Positions 48,421 through 57,184 of a DNA stretch of 64,000 nt are shown here, one piece after another (positions within the stretch are counted from its first letter, which is position 1; the number at the start of each line of letters is the position of its first letter). The stretch spans positions 434,001-498,000 of the forward strand of contig NZ_JAMBEP010000001.1 in the NCBI RefSeq assembly GCF_023374055.1. Direction: 5' to 3'. This stretch comes from Luteimonas galliterrae. GTDB lineage: Bacteria; Pseudomonadota; Gammaproteobacteria; Xanthomonadales; Xanthomonadaceae. Made by a program: the position numbers and the translations under genes. The notes under the pieces were generated by a model. It had not been told where the DNA came from. It worked only from the letters and a program-made list of their open reading frames with translations, and searched no databases.

Positions 48421-48441
48421 TCTCGTTTGCGAGGCGACTTT

Positions 48442-48535
48442 GTAGGAGCGGTTTTGTGGGAGCGGCTTCAGCCGCGATCTCTTGATGTTGCTTCTTCGAC
48501 ATCCGGAAAAAGCTCGCGGCTGAAGCCGCTCCCAC
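48442..48535. repeat. Compound REP: partial GTAG head plus full GTGG doublet
   Basis: Partial GTAGGAGCGG head (48442-48451), then a complete doublet with GTGGGAGC arms (48456-48535). Same architecture as at 31708. Confidence 0.88.
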
Positions 48536-48547
48536 AAAAAGCAAGGT

Positions 48548-49342
48548 TTATTTCTCGACGAAAGCGCGCTCGAAGACGTACTGGCCAGGCACCCCGATCC
48601 GCGGCGCCGCGCTGAAGCCGCGGGCATCGAGAATGGCGCGGAAGTCGGCCAGCATCTGCGGGCTGCCGCAGATCATGGCGCGGTCGCGTTCGCCGTCCAG
48701 CGCTTCGATGCCCAGTTGTTCCTGCATGCGGCCGCTGTCCATCAGCTCGGTCAACCGGCCGCGCTGGTCGCGGCCGGCGAAATCGAAATCCTCGCGGGTG
48801 ACCGCCGGGTAGTACTTCAACTTGGCGGCGATCTGCTCGCCGAGGAATTCGTGACGCGGCAGCTCGTTGACGATGTAGTCGCGATAGGCGAGGTCGCCGG
48901 CGCTGCGCACGCCGTGCGCCAGCACGATCTTGTCGAAGCGTTCGTACGTCTCCGGATCCTTGATCACCGCCAGCCACGGCGCCAGGCCCGTACCGGTACC
49001 CAGCAGGTACAGGTTGCGGCCCGGATGCAGGTCGTGGATCAGCAGCGTGCCGGTGGGCTTGCGCCCGATCAGCACGCTGTCGCCGGGGCGGATCGATTTC
49101 AGCCGCGAGGTCAGCGGGCCGTTGGGCACTTTGATGCTGAAGAACTCGAGCTGCTCCTCCCAATTGGCGCTGGCGATCGAATAGGCGCGCAGCAGCGGGC
49201 GGCCGGCCACTTCCAGGCCGATCATCACGAACTGGCCGTTCTCGAAGCGGAAACCGTCGTCGCGGGTAGTGGTGAAGCTGAAGTAATCGTCCGTCCAGTG
49301 ACGGACATCCAGCACCGTCTCGGTGCCAAATGCGGAAGACAT
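48548..49342 (-). CDS. fpr: Ferredoxin--NADP reductase
   Basis: A 264-residue FAD enzyme moving electrons between NADPH and ferredoxin/flavodoxin. RAYSIAS (52-58) binds FAD; GTGTGLAPW (115-123) and AHGVRSAGDLAYRD bind NADP; MICGSPQML is the nicotinamide-side motif; the C-terminus ends in VFERAFVEK, typical of the subclass I bacterial enzymes. Full length. A REP doublet follows its stop. Confidence 0.94.
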   Translation of the reverse strand: MSSAFGTETVLDVRHWTDDYFSFTTTRDDGFRFENGQFVMIGLEVAGRPLLRAYSIASANWEEQLEFFSIKVPNGPLTSRLKSIRPGDSVLIGRKPTGTLLIHDLHPGRNLYLLGTGTGLAPWLAVIKDPETYERFDKIVLAHGVRSAGDLAYRDYIVNELPRHEFLGEQIAAKLKYYPAVTREDFDFAGRDQRGRLTELMDSGRMQEQLGIEALDGERDRAMICGSPQMLADFRAILDARGFSAAPRIGVPGQYVFERAFVEK

Positions 49343-49431
49343 GAAGTGGGTTGCGCAGGGGAAACGCAGCCATTGTACCGGATGAGAGCCGTTCTCATCT
49401 CGTCCACGGCCGCCAGCCTATCCTGGAACCG

Positions 49432-49974
49432 ATGCGGACGCTCTGGACCATCGGCCATTCCACCCGGGCTTGGGACGATTTCGTCGCCATGCTGCGCGAA
49501 GCGGACATCGCCGTATTGGCCGATGTGCGGCGTTTCGCGGGTTCGCGGCGCCATCCGCAATTCTCCGGCGAAACCATGGCGCGGGCCTTGCCGGAGGACG
49601 GCATCGCCTACCTGCCGATGCCCGAGCTTGGCGGGCGCAGGCCGCCGCGCCCGGATTCGCCCAACACGGCCTGGCGCAACGCCGGCTTCCGCGGCTATGC
49701 CGATTACATGGGCAGCGACGCCTATGCGGCCGCCCGGGCGCGATTGGAGGGGTTGGCGAGCGAACGGCGCACTGCGGTGATGTGCGCCGAAGCGGTGTGG
49801 TGGCAATGCCATCGCGGCCTGATCGCCGACGATTTCAAATCGCGCGGCTGGGAAGTCGTCCATCTGATGGCGCCGGGGCGCGCGGAGCCGCATCCGTATA
49901 CGTCGGCGGCGCGGATCGTGGGTGGCCGGCTGGATTATTCGCTGCCGCCGGATCCGCAAGCTGGGCTCTTCTAG
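49432..49974 (+). CDS. DUF488 family protein
   Basis: A 180-residue DUF488 protein: IGHSTRAWDDFVAML (6-20), VLADVRRFAGSRRHPQFS (29-46) and CAEAVWWQCHRGLIADD (about 118-134) are the family blocks; the last holds the conserved Cys pair and CHR. Function unknown. ATG at 49432 starts just before the TIGHS strand; a longer frame upstream lacks similarity. Divergent from fpr. Confidence 0.88.
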   Translation: MRTLWTIGHSTRAWDDFVAMLREADIAVLADVRRFAGSRRHPQFSGETMARALPEDGIAYLPMPELGGRRPPRPDSPNTAWRNAGFRGYADYMGSDAYAAARARLEGLASERRTAVMCAEAVWWQCHRGLIADDFKSRGWEVVHLMAPGRAEPHPYTSAARIVGGRLDYSLPPDPQAGLF

Positions 49975-49988
49975 CTCTGCTCTCAGCC

Positions 49989-50203
49989 GTCATCGTGCGA
50001 AGGCGGGACAAGCGCGTAGCGCGCAGAACGTCCGAAGGACGGCCCCGAAGGGGTGAGCGAAGCGAATAATCCAGTGAGTTTGAGCTTTAGCCCTCTCCCG
50101 CTTGCGGGAGAGGGTTGGGTGAGGGCGCGCGGGATTACAGATCGTCTCGTCACGATCTGGAGAGGCCTTAAAGTCACTGGATTCCCGCCTTCGCGGGAAT
50201 GAC
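49989..50203. repeat. ~215-bp composite repeat, copy 1
   Basis: Bounded by GTCAT...CGAAGGCGGGA and TCCCGCCTTCGCGGGAATGAC. Inside, in order: CAAGCGCGTAGCGCGCAGAA, GTCCGAAGGACGGCC, GAGCGAAGCGAATAATCCAG, then the CTCTCCCGCTTGCGGGAGAG palindrome. The left terminal palindrome is damaged. An inverted copy lies at 51073-51284. Confidence 0.88.
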
Positions 50204-50252
50204 GGCCGAGGGCAAAAAACCGAACGGGAAAGAAAGGGTATCTGTTTGGACG

Positions 50253-50978
50253 TCAAACACTGCGCACGAAAACCGCGTTGGGTTTACCGTCGCTACCTGG
50301 GCGCACTTCGACTTCGTAGCTGGGATGTGCTGCAACGAGGTCTTTCAATTTGGCGAACCCGTAAGTGCGCGCGTCGAAATCGGAGGCCAGACGGATGAGA
50401 TTGCTGCCGACCGCGCCCAGATGCGCCCAACCCGCGTCGTCGGAGGCGGCTTCCACCGCTTCGCGCAGCAGCTTGTCCAGTACCTTGTCGCGTTTCAGCT
50501 TGACTGGAGTGGGCGACGCGGCCTTGGCCTGGTCGTCGCCGAGGTTTTCGGTGTAGACGAACTTGTCGCAGGCAGCGACGAAGGCTTGCGGCGTCTTGCG
50601 CTCGCCGAAGCCGTACACCGTCAAGCCCTGTTCGCGTATCCGGGCGGCCAGCCGGGTGAAATCGCTGTCGCTGGAGGCGATGCAGAACCCGTCCAGGTGC
50701 CCGCCGTACAGCAGGTCCATCGCGTCGATGATCAGCGCGCTGTCGGTGGCGTTCTTGCCGGTGGTGTAGTTGAACTGCTGGATCGGCTGGATGGAATGGC
50801 TGAGCAGTCCCGCCTTCCAGCCGCTCAGATGCCCGGAGGTCCAGTTGCCGTAGGCGCGGCGGACGCTGGCATTGCCGTACTTGGCGATCTCCGCCAGCAG
50901 TTGCGGCAGGCGGTCTGCGTTGGCGTTGTCTGCGTCGATCAGCAGGGCCAGTCTGGGGACGCGGGTCGGGGTGGGCAT
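50253..50978 (-). CDS. NYN-domain and LOTUS/OST-HTH protein
   Basis: A 241-residue protein with an N-terminal NYN (PIN-like) nuclease domain (about 8-150): LLIDADNAN with Asp15/Asp17, NATDSALIIDAMDLL (Asp79, Asp85) and CIASSDSDFTRL (Asp104, Asp106) give the acidic metal site. The C-terminal ~75 residues (LDKLLREAVEAA, ARTYGFAKLKDLVAA) match an OST-HTH/LOTUS RNA-binding domain. Likely an RNA nuclease or RNA-handling protein. ATG at 50978 with AGGAGG four bases upstream. Flanked on both sides by inverted copies of a ~215-bp repeat. Confidence 0.88.
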   Translation of the reverse strand: MPTPTRVPRLALLIDADNANADRLPQLLAEIAKYGNASVRRAYGNWTSGHLSGWKAGLLSHSIQPIQQFNYTTGKNATDSALIIDAMDLLYGGHLDGFCIASSDSDFTRLAARIREQGLTVYGFGERKTPQAFVAACDKFVYTENLGDDQAKAASPTPVKLKRDKVLDKLLREAVEAASDDAGWAHLGAVGSNLIRLASDFDARTYGFAKLKDLVAAHPSYEVEVRPGSDGKPNAVFVRSV

Positions 50979-51072
50979 GGGGCCTCCTGTGTCCAACGGT
51001 AACCCGAAGCTTGGGGTCAGAACAGCTTGCCGGGAGTTTTCACGTCTGCTTGTTGTTCCGGGCCTTTTAGCC

Positions 51073-51284
51073 GTCATTCCCGCGAAGGCGGGAATCCAGT
51101 GACTTTGGCTTCTCCAAAAAGCGACGATGCGACCTGCTGTCCCGCGCGCCCTCACCCAACCCTCTCCCGCAAGCGGGAGAGGGCTAAAGCCAAGTCACTG
51201 GATTATTCGCTTCGCTCACCCCTTCGGGGCCGTCCTTCGGACGTCCTGCGCGCTACGCGCTTGTCCCGCCTTCGCGGGAATGAC
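51073..51284. repeat. ~212-bp composite repeat, copy 2 (inverted)
   Basis: Reverse-complement arrangement of the copy at 49989-50203, with intact terminal palindromes GTCATTCCCGCGAAGGCGGG and its complement. The only strongly diverged stretch lies between CGCGGGA and GTCACTGG. Confidence 0.9.
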
Positions 51285-51305
51285 GGCTAAAAGCGAAGCC
51301 GAGAC

Positions 51306-53228
51306 TCAGCGATAACCCGATGCCTGCAACTCGAACAATTCCGCATACCGCCCGCCCTGCGCGAGAAGCTGCTCGTGCGTGCCCGACGCCTCCAGCCGCC
51401 CCTCGGCCAGCACCAGGATGCGGTCGGCCATGCGCACGCTGGAGAAACGGTGCGAGATCAGCACCGCAGTGCGGTCGTCGCTGAGTTCCTTGAAGCGCTG
51501 GAACACTTCGAATTCGCTGCGCGCATCCAGCGCCGCGGTCGGTTCATCGAGGATCATCACCTGGGCATCGCGCATGTAGGCGCGGGCGATCGCGATTTTC
51601 TGCCATTGGCCGCCGGACAAATCCACGCCGGTCTTGAAGCGGCGGCCGATCAGCTGGTCGTAGCCGTGGGGCAGGCCGGCGACGACTTCTTCGGCCATCG
51701 CCCGGCGCGCGGCTTCGCGGATCCGGGCTTCGTCGTCCATCGCATCGACTTGGCCGACGCCGATGTTCTCGCCGGCGGTCAGGTGATAACGCACGAAATC
51801 CTGGAAGATAACGCCGATGTTGGCGCGCAGGTCTTCGAGGCTGTAATCGCGCAAGTCGCGCCCGTCGAGCAGGATGCGGCCCTCGTCCGGGTCGTACAGC
51901 CGCGCCAGCAGTTTCACAAGCGTAGTCTTGCCGGCGCCGTTCTCGCCGACCAGCGCCAGCACTTCGCCGGCGCGCAAATCGAAATTAAGGCCGCGCAAAG
52001 CCCAGCGTTCGGCATCGGGATAACGGAAGCCGACGTTCTCGAACGCGAAACCCTGCATGATCGGCCGCGGCACCGGCACCGGGTTCGGCGGCGAGGCGAT
52101 TTCCGGCTCGATCTCGAAGAACGAGAACAAGTCGTCCAGGTACAGCGCTTGTCCCGCGACCTGCGAAAAGCCGATCAGCAGGCTTTCCAGCAATTGCCGC
52201 AGGCGCCGGAAGCTGCCCGCCAGGAAAGTCAGGTCGCCGATCGAGAAATCGCCCTTCACCGTGCGCCAAGCGATATAGCCGTAAGCGACGTAATAGCCCA
52301 GCGTGCCGAGCGCGGCCAGCAGCGTGCCCCAGAACGCGCGGCGTTTGGCCAAGGCGCGGCTGGCCTTGAAGAATTTTTCGGCGAGGAAGCGGTAGCGTTC
52401 GATCAGGAAGGTATGAAGATTGAAGATCTTCACTTCCTTGGCCGTCTCGACGCTGGCGCCCATCTGCCGCAGGTATTCCAGTTGCCGCCGCTCGGGCGTC
52501 CACTGGAAATTCAGCGAGTAGTTCATCGCGTTGAAATGCGCTTCGCCGACGAATGCGGGGATCAATGCGACCGCCAGCAGCAGGATCAGCCACGGCGCGT
52601 AGACCAGCAGGCCGGCGGCGAAGCTGACCACGGTGATCGCGTCCTGCACTTGGCCGAACAGCTGGCTCATCAAACTCATCCGGCCCATGGTCTGGCGGCG
52701 GGCGCGGTCGAGCTTGTCCTGCAGGTCGGGATCTTCGAAATCCTCTAGGTCGAGCGTGGCCGCGTGCTCCATCAATCGCACGCTGGTGGCGTTGGTGAAC
52801 AGTTCCGACAGCAGCGAGTCGGCGTAATTGACGATGCGGCCGAGCAGGTCCGACGCGATCGCCAGGCCGAATTCCAGCGCCAGCAGCAGCAGTAGATGAT
52901 TGAGCTGGCCGCCTTGCCAGGCGCTGGTCAGGCTGTCGAAGCTGACGCCGGCGCCGACCAGCCGCACTACCTCGTCGATGATCAGTTTGCCGATGTACAG
53001 CGTCACCACCGGCATCAACGCGCGGATCAGACGCAGGCCGAGACTGGTGATGGTCAACGCGGGACTGGTCGCCCAGATCTGCCGCAGGAAAGGCGGCAGG
53101 TTGCGCATCGCGTTGAAGCGCTCGCGCAGGCTGGGGTTGCCGGCGCGTTTCGGCGGCCTGGGTTCTGCGGCGGGTGGAGCGGCAGCGGTCGGCATCGGGA
53201 GATTGTGCCCGAGGCCGGGATCGTTCAC
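51306..53228 (-). CDS. ABC exporter, fused permease-ATPase
   Basis: A 640-residue half-transporter that would work as a homodimer. A Pro/Ala-rich cytoplasmic start (1-45) is followed by six membrane helices (about 55-340) and an ATPase: Walker A GENGAGKTT (428-436), signature LSGGQWQK (537-544), Walker B VMILDEPTAALDA, and switch His in ISHRF. Substrate not evident; relatives include bacteriocin, lipid and multidrug exporters. A second start at residue 12 (53195) is possible. Confidence 0.92.
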   Translation of the reverse strand: MNDPGLGHNLPMPTAAAPPAAEPRPPKRAGNPSLRERFNAMRNLPPFLRQIWATSPALTITSLGLRLIRALMPVVTLYIGKLIIDEVVRLVGAGVSFDSLTSAWQGGQLNHLLLLLALEFGLAIASDLLGRIVNYADSLLSELFTNATSVRLMEHAATLDLEDFEDPDLQDKLDRARRQTMGRMSLMSQLFGQVQDAITVVSFAAGLLVYAPWLILLLAVALIPAFVGEAHFNAMNYSLNFQWTPERRQLEYLRQMGASVETAKEVKIFNLHTFLIERYRFLAEKFFKASRALAKRRAFWGTLLAALGTLGYYVAYGYIAWRTVKGDFSIGDLTFLAGSFRRLRQLLESLLIGFSQVAGQALYLDDLFSFFEIEPEIASPPNPVPVPRPIMQGFAFENVGFRYPDAERWALRGLNFDLRAGEVLALVGENGAGKTTLVKLLARLYDPDEGRILLDGRDLRDYSLEDLRANIGVIFQDFVRYHLTAGENIGVGQVDAMDDEARIREAARRAMAEEVVAGLPHGYDQLIGRRFKTGVDLSGGQWQKIAIARAYMRDAQVMILDEPTAALDARSEFEVFQRFKELSDDRTAVLISHRFSSVRMADRILVLAEGRLEASGTHEQLLAQGGRYAELFELQASGYR

Positions 53229-53252
53229 GTGATCGGGTTCGATGGGGCTTTT

Positions 53253-53329
53253 GTGGGAGCGGCTTCAGCCGCGAGCTCTTGCGGGTCGCCGCGATCCAAG
53301 AAAAAGCTCGCGGCTGAAGCCGCTCCTAC
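53253..53329. repeat. Hybrid REP doublet (GTGG/GTAG)
   Basis: Left arm starts GTGGGAGC, right arm ends CTCCTAC (GTAG on the other strand), both with GCGGC-TTCA-GCCGC. It joins the two REP variants of the window. Confidence 0.88.
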
Positions 53330-53340
53330 AAAAAGCGAAA

Positions 53341-53364
53341 GCCGCTCTCTTGGCGGAGAGCGGC
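53341..53364 (-). terminator. Possible terminator of the ECF/DUF4097 operon
   Basis: Stem GCCGCTCTC / GAGAGCGGC with loop TTGGCG. On the minus strand it is followed by TTTCGCTTTTT, so it may end the operon transcribed from 55508. Confidence 0.6.
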
Positions 53365-53391
53365 TTGGGTCATCGCGCAAAGCGCGTCTGC

Positions 53392-54276
53392 TCAGTTCAA
53401 TTCGAGCTTGCCGGTGCCGGAGAAAGTCTCGATCCGGATATCGCCGTTGCCGCTGCCGTAGCGCTGCTCGAAGTCCGAGCCCGGGCCGTATTTGGCGCGG
53501 TTGACGCTGGCGCCCGGCGCGCTCAGGTCGCCGCTGAAGCTTTCGCCGCTGACACGCGCGGACAGCGACTTGGGCATGATCAGGGTGATGTCGCCGCTGA
53601 CCGATTCGGTGCCGATCCTGCCGCCGTCGGCCAGGCCGCTGCGGATCGTGATGTCGCCCGACACGCTGCTGGCGCTGACGTTGCGGACGCGCTCGCCGCG
53701 CGTGTCGACCTGCAGGTCGCCGGACACCGTCTCGGTCTCGATGTCGCCGTTCAAGCGGCCGCGCAAGTCTATGTTGCCGCTGACCGACTGCACGCTGACG
53801 TTGGCGCTGTTGAGCGTGACGCGCACATCGCCGCTGACGCTTTCGATATCGGCCTCGCCCGGCGCGCCGGCGACCGCGACGTTGCCGCTGACGCTGTCGA
53901 TGCTCAATTCGGCCCCGGCCGTGCCGACCACGTCGATGTCCACCGCGACGCCGTCGATGTTCAGGCTGGCCAAGGTCGGCACCTTGAGGATCAGCGTGGT
54001 GGGCTCGGAGTTGCGGCTGTTGTTGGGGTATTTCACTTCGATGTCGAGCCGGTCGCGGTCGCCGTCCACTTCGAAACGCTCCACGCCGTCGCCCAGGCTG
54101 CCGCCGATGTGCACTTCGGGCTTGTCCCAGACGCGCACTTCGATGCGGCCCTTGACGTTCTCGACGCTGACCGTGCCGCGCGCATTGAGCGGGTGGGTCT
54201 GGTCGATCGGTTTCGCCGCCCAGGCCGGGGCGGAAAGTCCGGCCAGCAAGGCCAGGGTGAGCATTTGCAGTTTCAT
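53392..54276 (-). CDS. DUF4097-family beta-repeat envelope protein
   Basis: A 294-residue exported protein (signal peptide 1-20, LALLAGLSAPAWA). The rest is a regular series of short beta-strand repeats of the type V/ESVSGDI/V (about ten, residues 30-290), the DUF4097 pattern that folds into a beta-solenoid. In many bacteria it is encoded after ECF sigma/anti-sigma pairs, as here. Role unknown; a surface or periplasmic scaffold is likely. Confidence 0.88.
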   Translation of the reverse strand: MKLQMLTLALLAGLSAPAWAAKPIDQTHPLNARGTVSVENVKGRIEVRVWDKPEVHIGGSLGDGVERFEVDGDRDRLDIEVKYPNNSRNSEPTTLILKVPTLASLNIDGVAVDIDVVGTAGAELSIDSVSGNVAVAGAPGEADIESVSGDVRVTLNSANVSVQSVSGNIDLRGRLNGDIETETVSGDLQVDTRGERVRNVSASSVSGDITIRSGLADGGRIGTESVSGDITLIMPKSLSARVSGESFSGDLSAPGASVNRAKYGPGSDFEQRYGSGNGDIRIETFSGTGKLELN

Positions 54277-54327
54277 GGTGTTTCTCCGGGAATCGGGTTC
54301 AGCTGAAAATCGTTTCGGAAAAGGGAA

Positions 54328-54915
54328 TCAACTCAGCGCAAGCCGTTGGGTCAGGGCGAGCCGCTGCGCGTACAACTTCTGCAGCCGTTCGAGCAGGAAG
54401 CGGGCCTCGGGATCCTGGGCCAGCGCGCTGCGCACCAGCGCGGCGCTGCGGTCCAGTTGCTTCAGGGCGCCGGCGTCGGCGACCGTCGTGTTCTGGGCGT
54501 CGATTTCGCGCAGGGCGGCTTTGTACTCCCATGTCATCGCAGCGGCTTCGCGCGAGATCAGGGCTGCGGTGGGATTGTTGGGGTGGTCCGAGGCGGTCTG
54601 AGCGAAAGGCGCGGCCTGCGGCGGCGCTTGCAGCGCGGCCGGACGCATTTGCCAGCCGATGCCGAGCGCGATCGCGACAGAGGCCGCCATCGCCAGCCAA
54701 CCCAGCGCACGCGGACGCCGGTCCAGGACGGCGACGTTCGACGGCAGGGAAGGCGCCGCCGGCGCTTGTGCGGAAATGCGCCCGGCGATGTCGGCCCACA
54801 GGTCGCGCTGCGGCATGGCGTCGCGGCGCAGGCCGCGCAGCTGCCAGCGCAGGGCGTCGGGCATGTCGTCGCCGTGGTCCTGGGCCTGCATCTTGTCGTT
54901 GTCGTTGTGGTTCAT
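54328..54915 (-). CDS. Probable membrane anti-sigma factor
   Basis: A 195-residue protein with one membrane helix (ALGWLAMAASVAIALGIGW, about 69-87). The N-terminal cytoplasmic part (ALRWQLRGLRRDAMPQRDLWADIAGRI) has the helical pattern of anti-sigma domains but no Cys-x2-Cys zinc motif. A helical periplasmic C-terminal part ends LALTQRLALS. Overlaps the ECF sigma gene by ATGA; inferred partner of that sigma. Confidence 0.78.
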   Translation of the reverse strand: MNHNDNDKMQAQDHGDDMPDALRWQLRGLRRDAMPQRDLWADIAGRISAQAPAAPSLPSNVAVLDRRPRALGWLAMAASVAIALGIGWQMRPAALQAPPQAAPFAQTASDHPNNPTAALISREAAAMTWEYKAALREIDAQNTTVADAGALKQLDRSAALVRSALAQDPEARFLLERLQKLYAQRLALTQRLALS

Positions 54916-55508
54916 GCTTCACCTCCGAGCCGCGTGCGCAACAGCATGCGCGCGCGGTGCAACTGGGCTTTCGAACTGCCTACCGCCATGTCCAACTGGG
55001 CGGCGATTTCCTCGTGTTTCCATCCTTCCACATCGTGCAGCACCAGCACCGCGCGCGCCCGCGGGGGCAGGGTGGCGACGACGCGCTCCAAATCGGTCGA
55101 CAGCGCCGTGGTGTGGCCTGCCGAATCGACGCTGCCGATCCCATCGTAGCCGTCGTCGGCGTCCATCAGCGGCTGGCTGCGCCTGGAGCGCAATTCCATC
55201 AGCGCCGTGTTGGCCGCCAGACGGTACAGCCAGGTGCCGAACGCGCTTTCGAAACGGTAGGAAGGCAATGCCTGCCATGCCCTCACGAAAGCTTCCTGGG
55301 TCAGGTCCTCGGCGCGTCCGTGCTGGCCGCCGACCAGGCGCAGGATCACGCCATGCACCCGGCCCAGGTGCCGCCGGTACAGCGCTTCGAAGGCGGCCAT
55401 GTCGCCGGCGCTGGACGCGCGCACCAGGGCTTCGTCGGTCTCCTCGGCAGGCGCGGCCGGGCCTGTGGCGGGCATCAGCTCGGTCATCGTGGCCATCAGC
55501 ATACTCAT
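54912..55508 (-). CDS. ECF-type RNA polymerase sigma factor
   Basis: A 198-residue ECF sigma factor. Sigma region 2 (about 40-105): FEALYRRHLGRVHGVI, DLTQEAFVRAWQALPSYR, FGTWLYRLAANTALMELR. Region 4 (about 140-195): LPPRARAVLVLHDVEGWKHEEIAAQLDMAVGSSKAQLHRARMLLR (split). The acidic loop before region 4 is short. Starts at M1, M3, M6 or M8 are all possible. It precedes the anti-sigma and DUF4097 genes and diverges from fumarase. Confidence 0.93.
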   Translation of the reverse strand: MSMLMATMTELMPATGPAAPAEETDEALVRASSAGDMAAFEALYRRHLGRVHGVILRLVGGQHGRAEDLTQEAFVRAWQALPSYRFESAFGTWLYRLAANTALMELRSRRSQPLMDADDGYDGIGSVDSAGHTTALSTDLERVVATLPPRARAVLVLHDVEGWKHEEIAAQLDMAVGSSKAQLHRARMLLRTRLGGEA

Positions 55509-55621
55509 TCAGATGCCGGAGGACGGCCGAAGGTTTAACGGGCGGGCCGGCGGGCCGGCACCGCGCGGCGCGCTAAAATGGGCGACTGACTCGCCAGCGA
55601 CCCTTTCCGCCAGCCGTGACC

Positions 55622-57184
55622 ATGACTTCCCGTACCGCGATTCGCCCGGCGTTCATCCGCCAAGACGACCTCATCGAAAGCGTCGCCGACGCGCTGCAAT
55701 ACATCAGCTATTACCATCCGGTCGACTATATCCGGAACCTGGCCGCGGCCTACGAGCGCGAAGAATCCGCCGCGGCCAAGGATGCCATCGCCCAGATCCT
55801 GATCAATTCGCGGATGTGCGCCGAAGGCCACCGGCCGATCTGCCAGGACACCGGCATCGTCACCGTGTTCCTGAAGATCGGCATGGACGTGCGCTGGGAC
55901 GATGCCACGATGGGCGTTGAAGACATGGTCAACGAAGGCGTGCGCCGCGCCTACAACCATCCGGACAACAAGCTGCGCGCCAGCGTGCTGGCCGATCCGG
56001 CCGGCCGCCGCCGCAATACCGGCGACAACACGCCGGCGGTGGTCAACGTGTCGGTGGCGCCGGGCAATACGGTCGATGTGATCGTCGCCGCAAAGGGCGG
56101 CGGCTCGGAGGCCAAATCCAAGTTCGCGATGCTCAATCCGTCCGATTCGATCGTCGAATGGGTATTGAAGACGGTGCCGACGATGGGCGCCGGCTGGTGC
56201 CCGCCGGGCATGCTCGGCATCGGCATCGGCGGTACCGCCGAGAAAGCGATGCTGTTGGCGAAGGAAGCGCTGATGGAGCCGATCGACATCGTCGACCTGC
56301 AGGCGCGCGGGCCGGCCAACCGGCTGGAAGAGCTGCGTCTGGAGATCTACGACAAGGTCAACGCGTTGGGCATCGGCGCGCAGGGCCTGGGCGGCCTGAC
56401 TACGGTGCTGGACATCAAGATCAAGGACTACCCGACGCACGCGGCCAATCTGCCGGTGGCGATGATCCCGAACTGCGCGGCCACGCGCCACGCGCATTTC
56501 GTGCTCGACGGCAGCGGGCCGGTGATGCTGGATCCGCCCTCGCTGGAAGACTGGCCCAAGCTGACCTACGACGCTTCGAAAGGCCGCCGCGTGGATCTGG
56601 ATACGGTGACGCGCGAAGAAGTCGCGTCCTGGAAACCGGGCGAGGTGCTGCTGCTCAACGGCAAATTGCTCACCGGCCGCGACGCCGCGCACAAGCGCAT
56701 GGTCGACATGCTCGACAAGGGCGAGCCGCTGCCGGTCGATTTTGCCGGGCGTTTCATCTATTACGTCGGCCCGGTCGATCCGGTGCGCGACGAAGCCGTC
56801 GGCCCCGCCGGCCCGACCACTGCCACGCGCATGGACAAGTTCACAGAACAAGTGCTCAGCCAGACCGGCCTGCTCGGGATGGTCGGCAAGGCCGAGCGCG
56901 GACCGTCGGCGATAGAAGCGATCCGCAAGCACCGGTCGGTGTATCTGATGGCCGTGGGCGGCGCTGCGTACCTGGTGTCCAAAGCGATCAAGGCCGCGCG
57001 CGTGGTCGCGTTCGAAGACCTGGGCATGGAAGCGATCTACGAATTCACCGTGCAGGACATGCCGGTGACGGTCGCCGTGGATTCCGCCGGCGAGTCGGTG
57101 CACAAGACCGGGCCGCGCGAATGGCAGGCGCGGATCGGCAAGATTCCCGTCGTGGTGGAGCATTCCGCCAAGGAGCCGGCCTGA
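55622..57184 (+). CDS. fumA: Class I fumarate hydratase (4Fe-4S)
   Basis: A 520-residue iron-sulfur fumarase converting fumarate and L-malate in the TCA cycle. Cys74 (ICQDTG), Cys193 (AGWCPPG) and Cys285 (PNCAATRHAH) are the expected cluster ligands. The alpha part (1-330) and beta part (340-520; GEVLLLNGKLLTGRDAAHKRM, YYVGPVDPVRDEAVGPAGPTT) are fused as in FumA/FumB. ATG at 55622 is preferred over GTG 55616. TAAAAT at 55574-55579 may be its -10. The next gene overlaps the stop by one base. Confidence 0.95.
   Translation: MTSRTAIRPAFIRQDDLIESVADALQYISYYHPVDYIRNLAAAYEREESAAAKDAIAQILINSRMCAEGHRPICQDTGIVTVFLKIGMDVRWDDATMGVEDMVNEGVRRAYNHPDNKLRASVLADPAGRRRNTGDNTPAVVNVSVAPGNTVDVIVAAKGGGSEAKSKFAMLNPSDSIVEWVLKTVPTMGAGWCPPGMLGIGIGGTAEKAMLLAKEALMEPIDIVDLQARGPANRLEELRLEIYDKVNALGIGAQGLGGLTTVLDIKIKDYPTHAANLPVAMIPNCAATRHAHFVLDGSGPVMLDPPSLEDWPKLTYDASKGRRVDLDTVTREEVASWKPGEVLLLNGKLLTGRDAAHKRMVDMLDKGEPLPVDFAGRFIYYVGPVDPVRDEAVGPAGPTTATRMDKFTEQVLSQTGLLGMVGKAERGPSAIEAIRKHRSVYLMAVGGAAYLVSKAIKAARVVAFEDLGMEAIYEFTVQDMPVTVAVDSAGESVHKTGPREWQARIGKIPVVVEHSAKEPA

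Noticed and set aside
49989-51284. Insertion sequence around the NYN gene
   Set aside because: The flanking repeats carry no transposase frame and the enclosed gene is an NYN-LOTUS protein, so only a MITE-like unit can be claimed.
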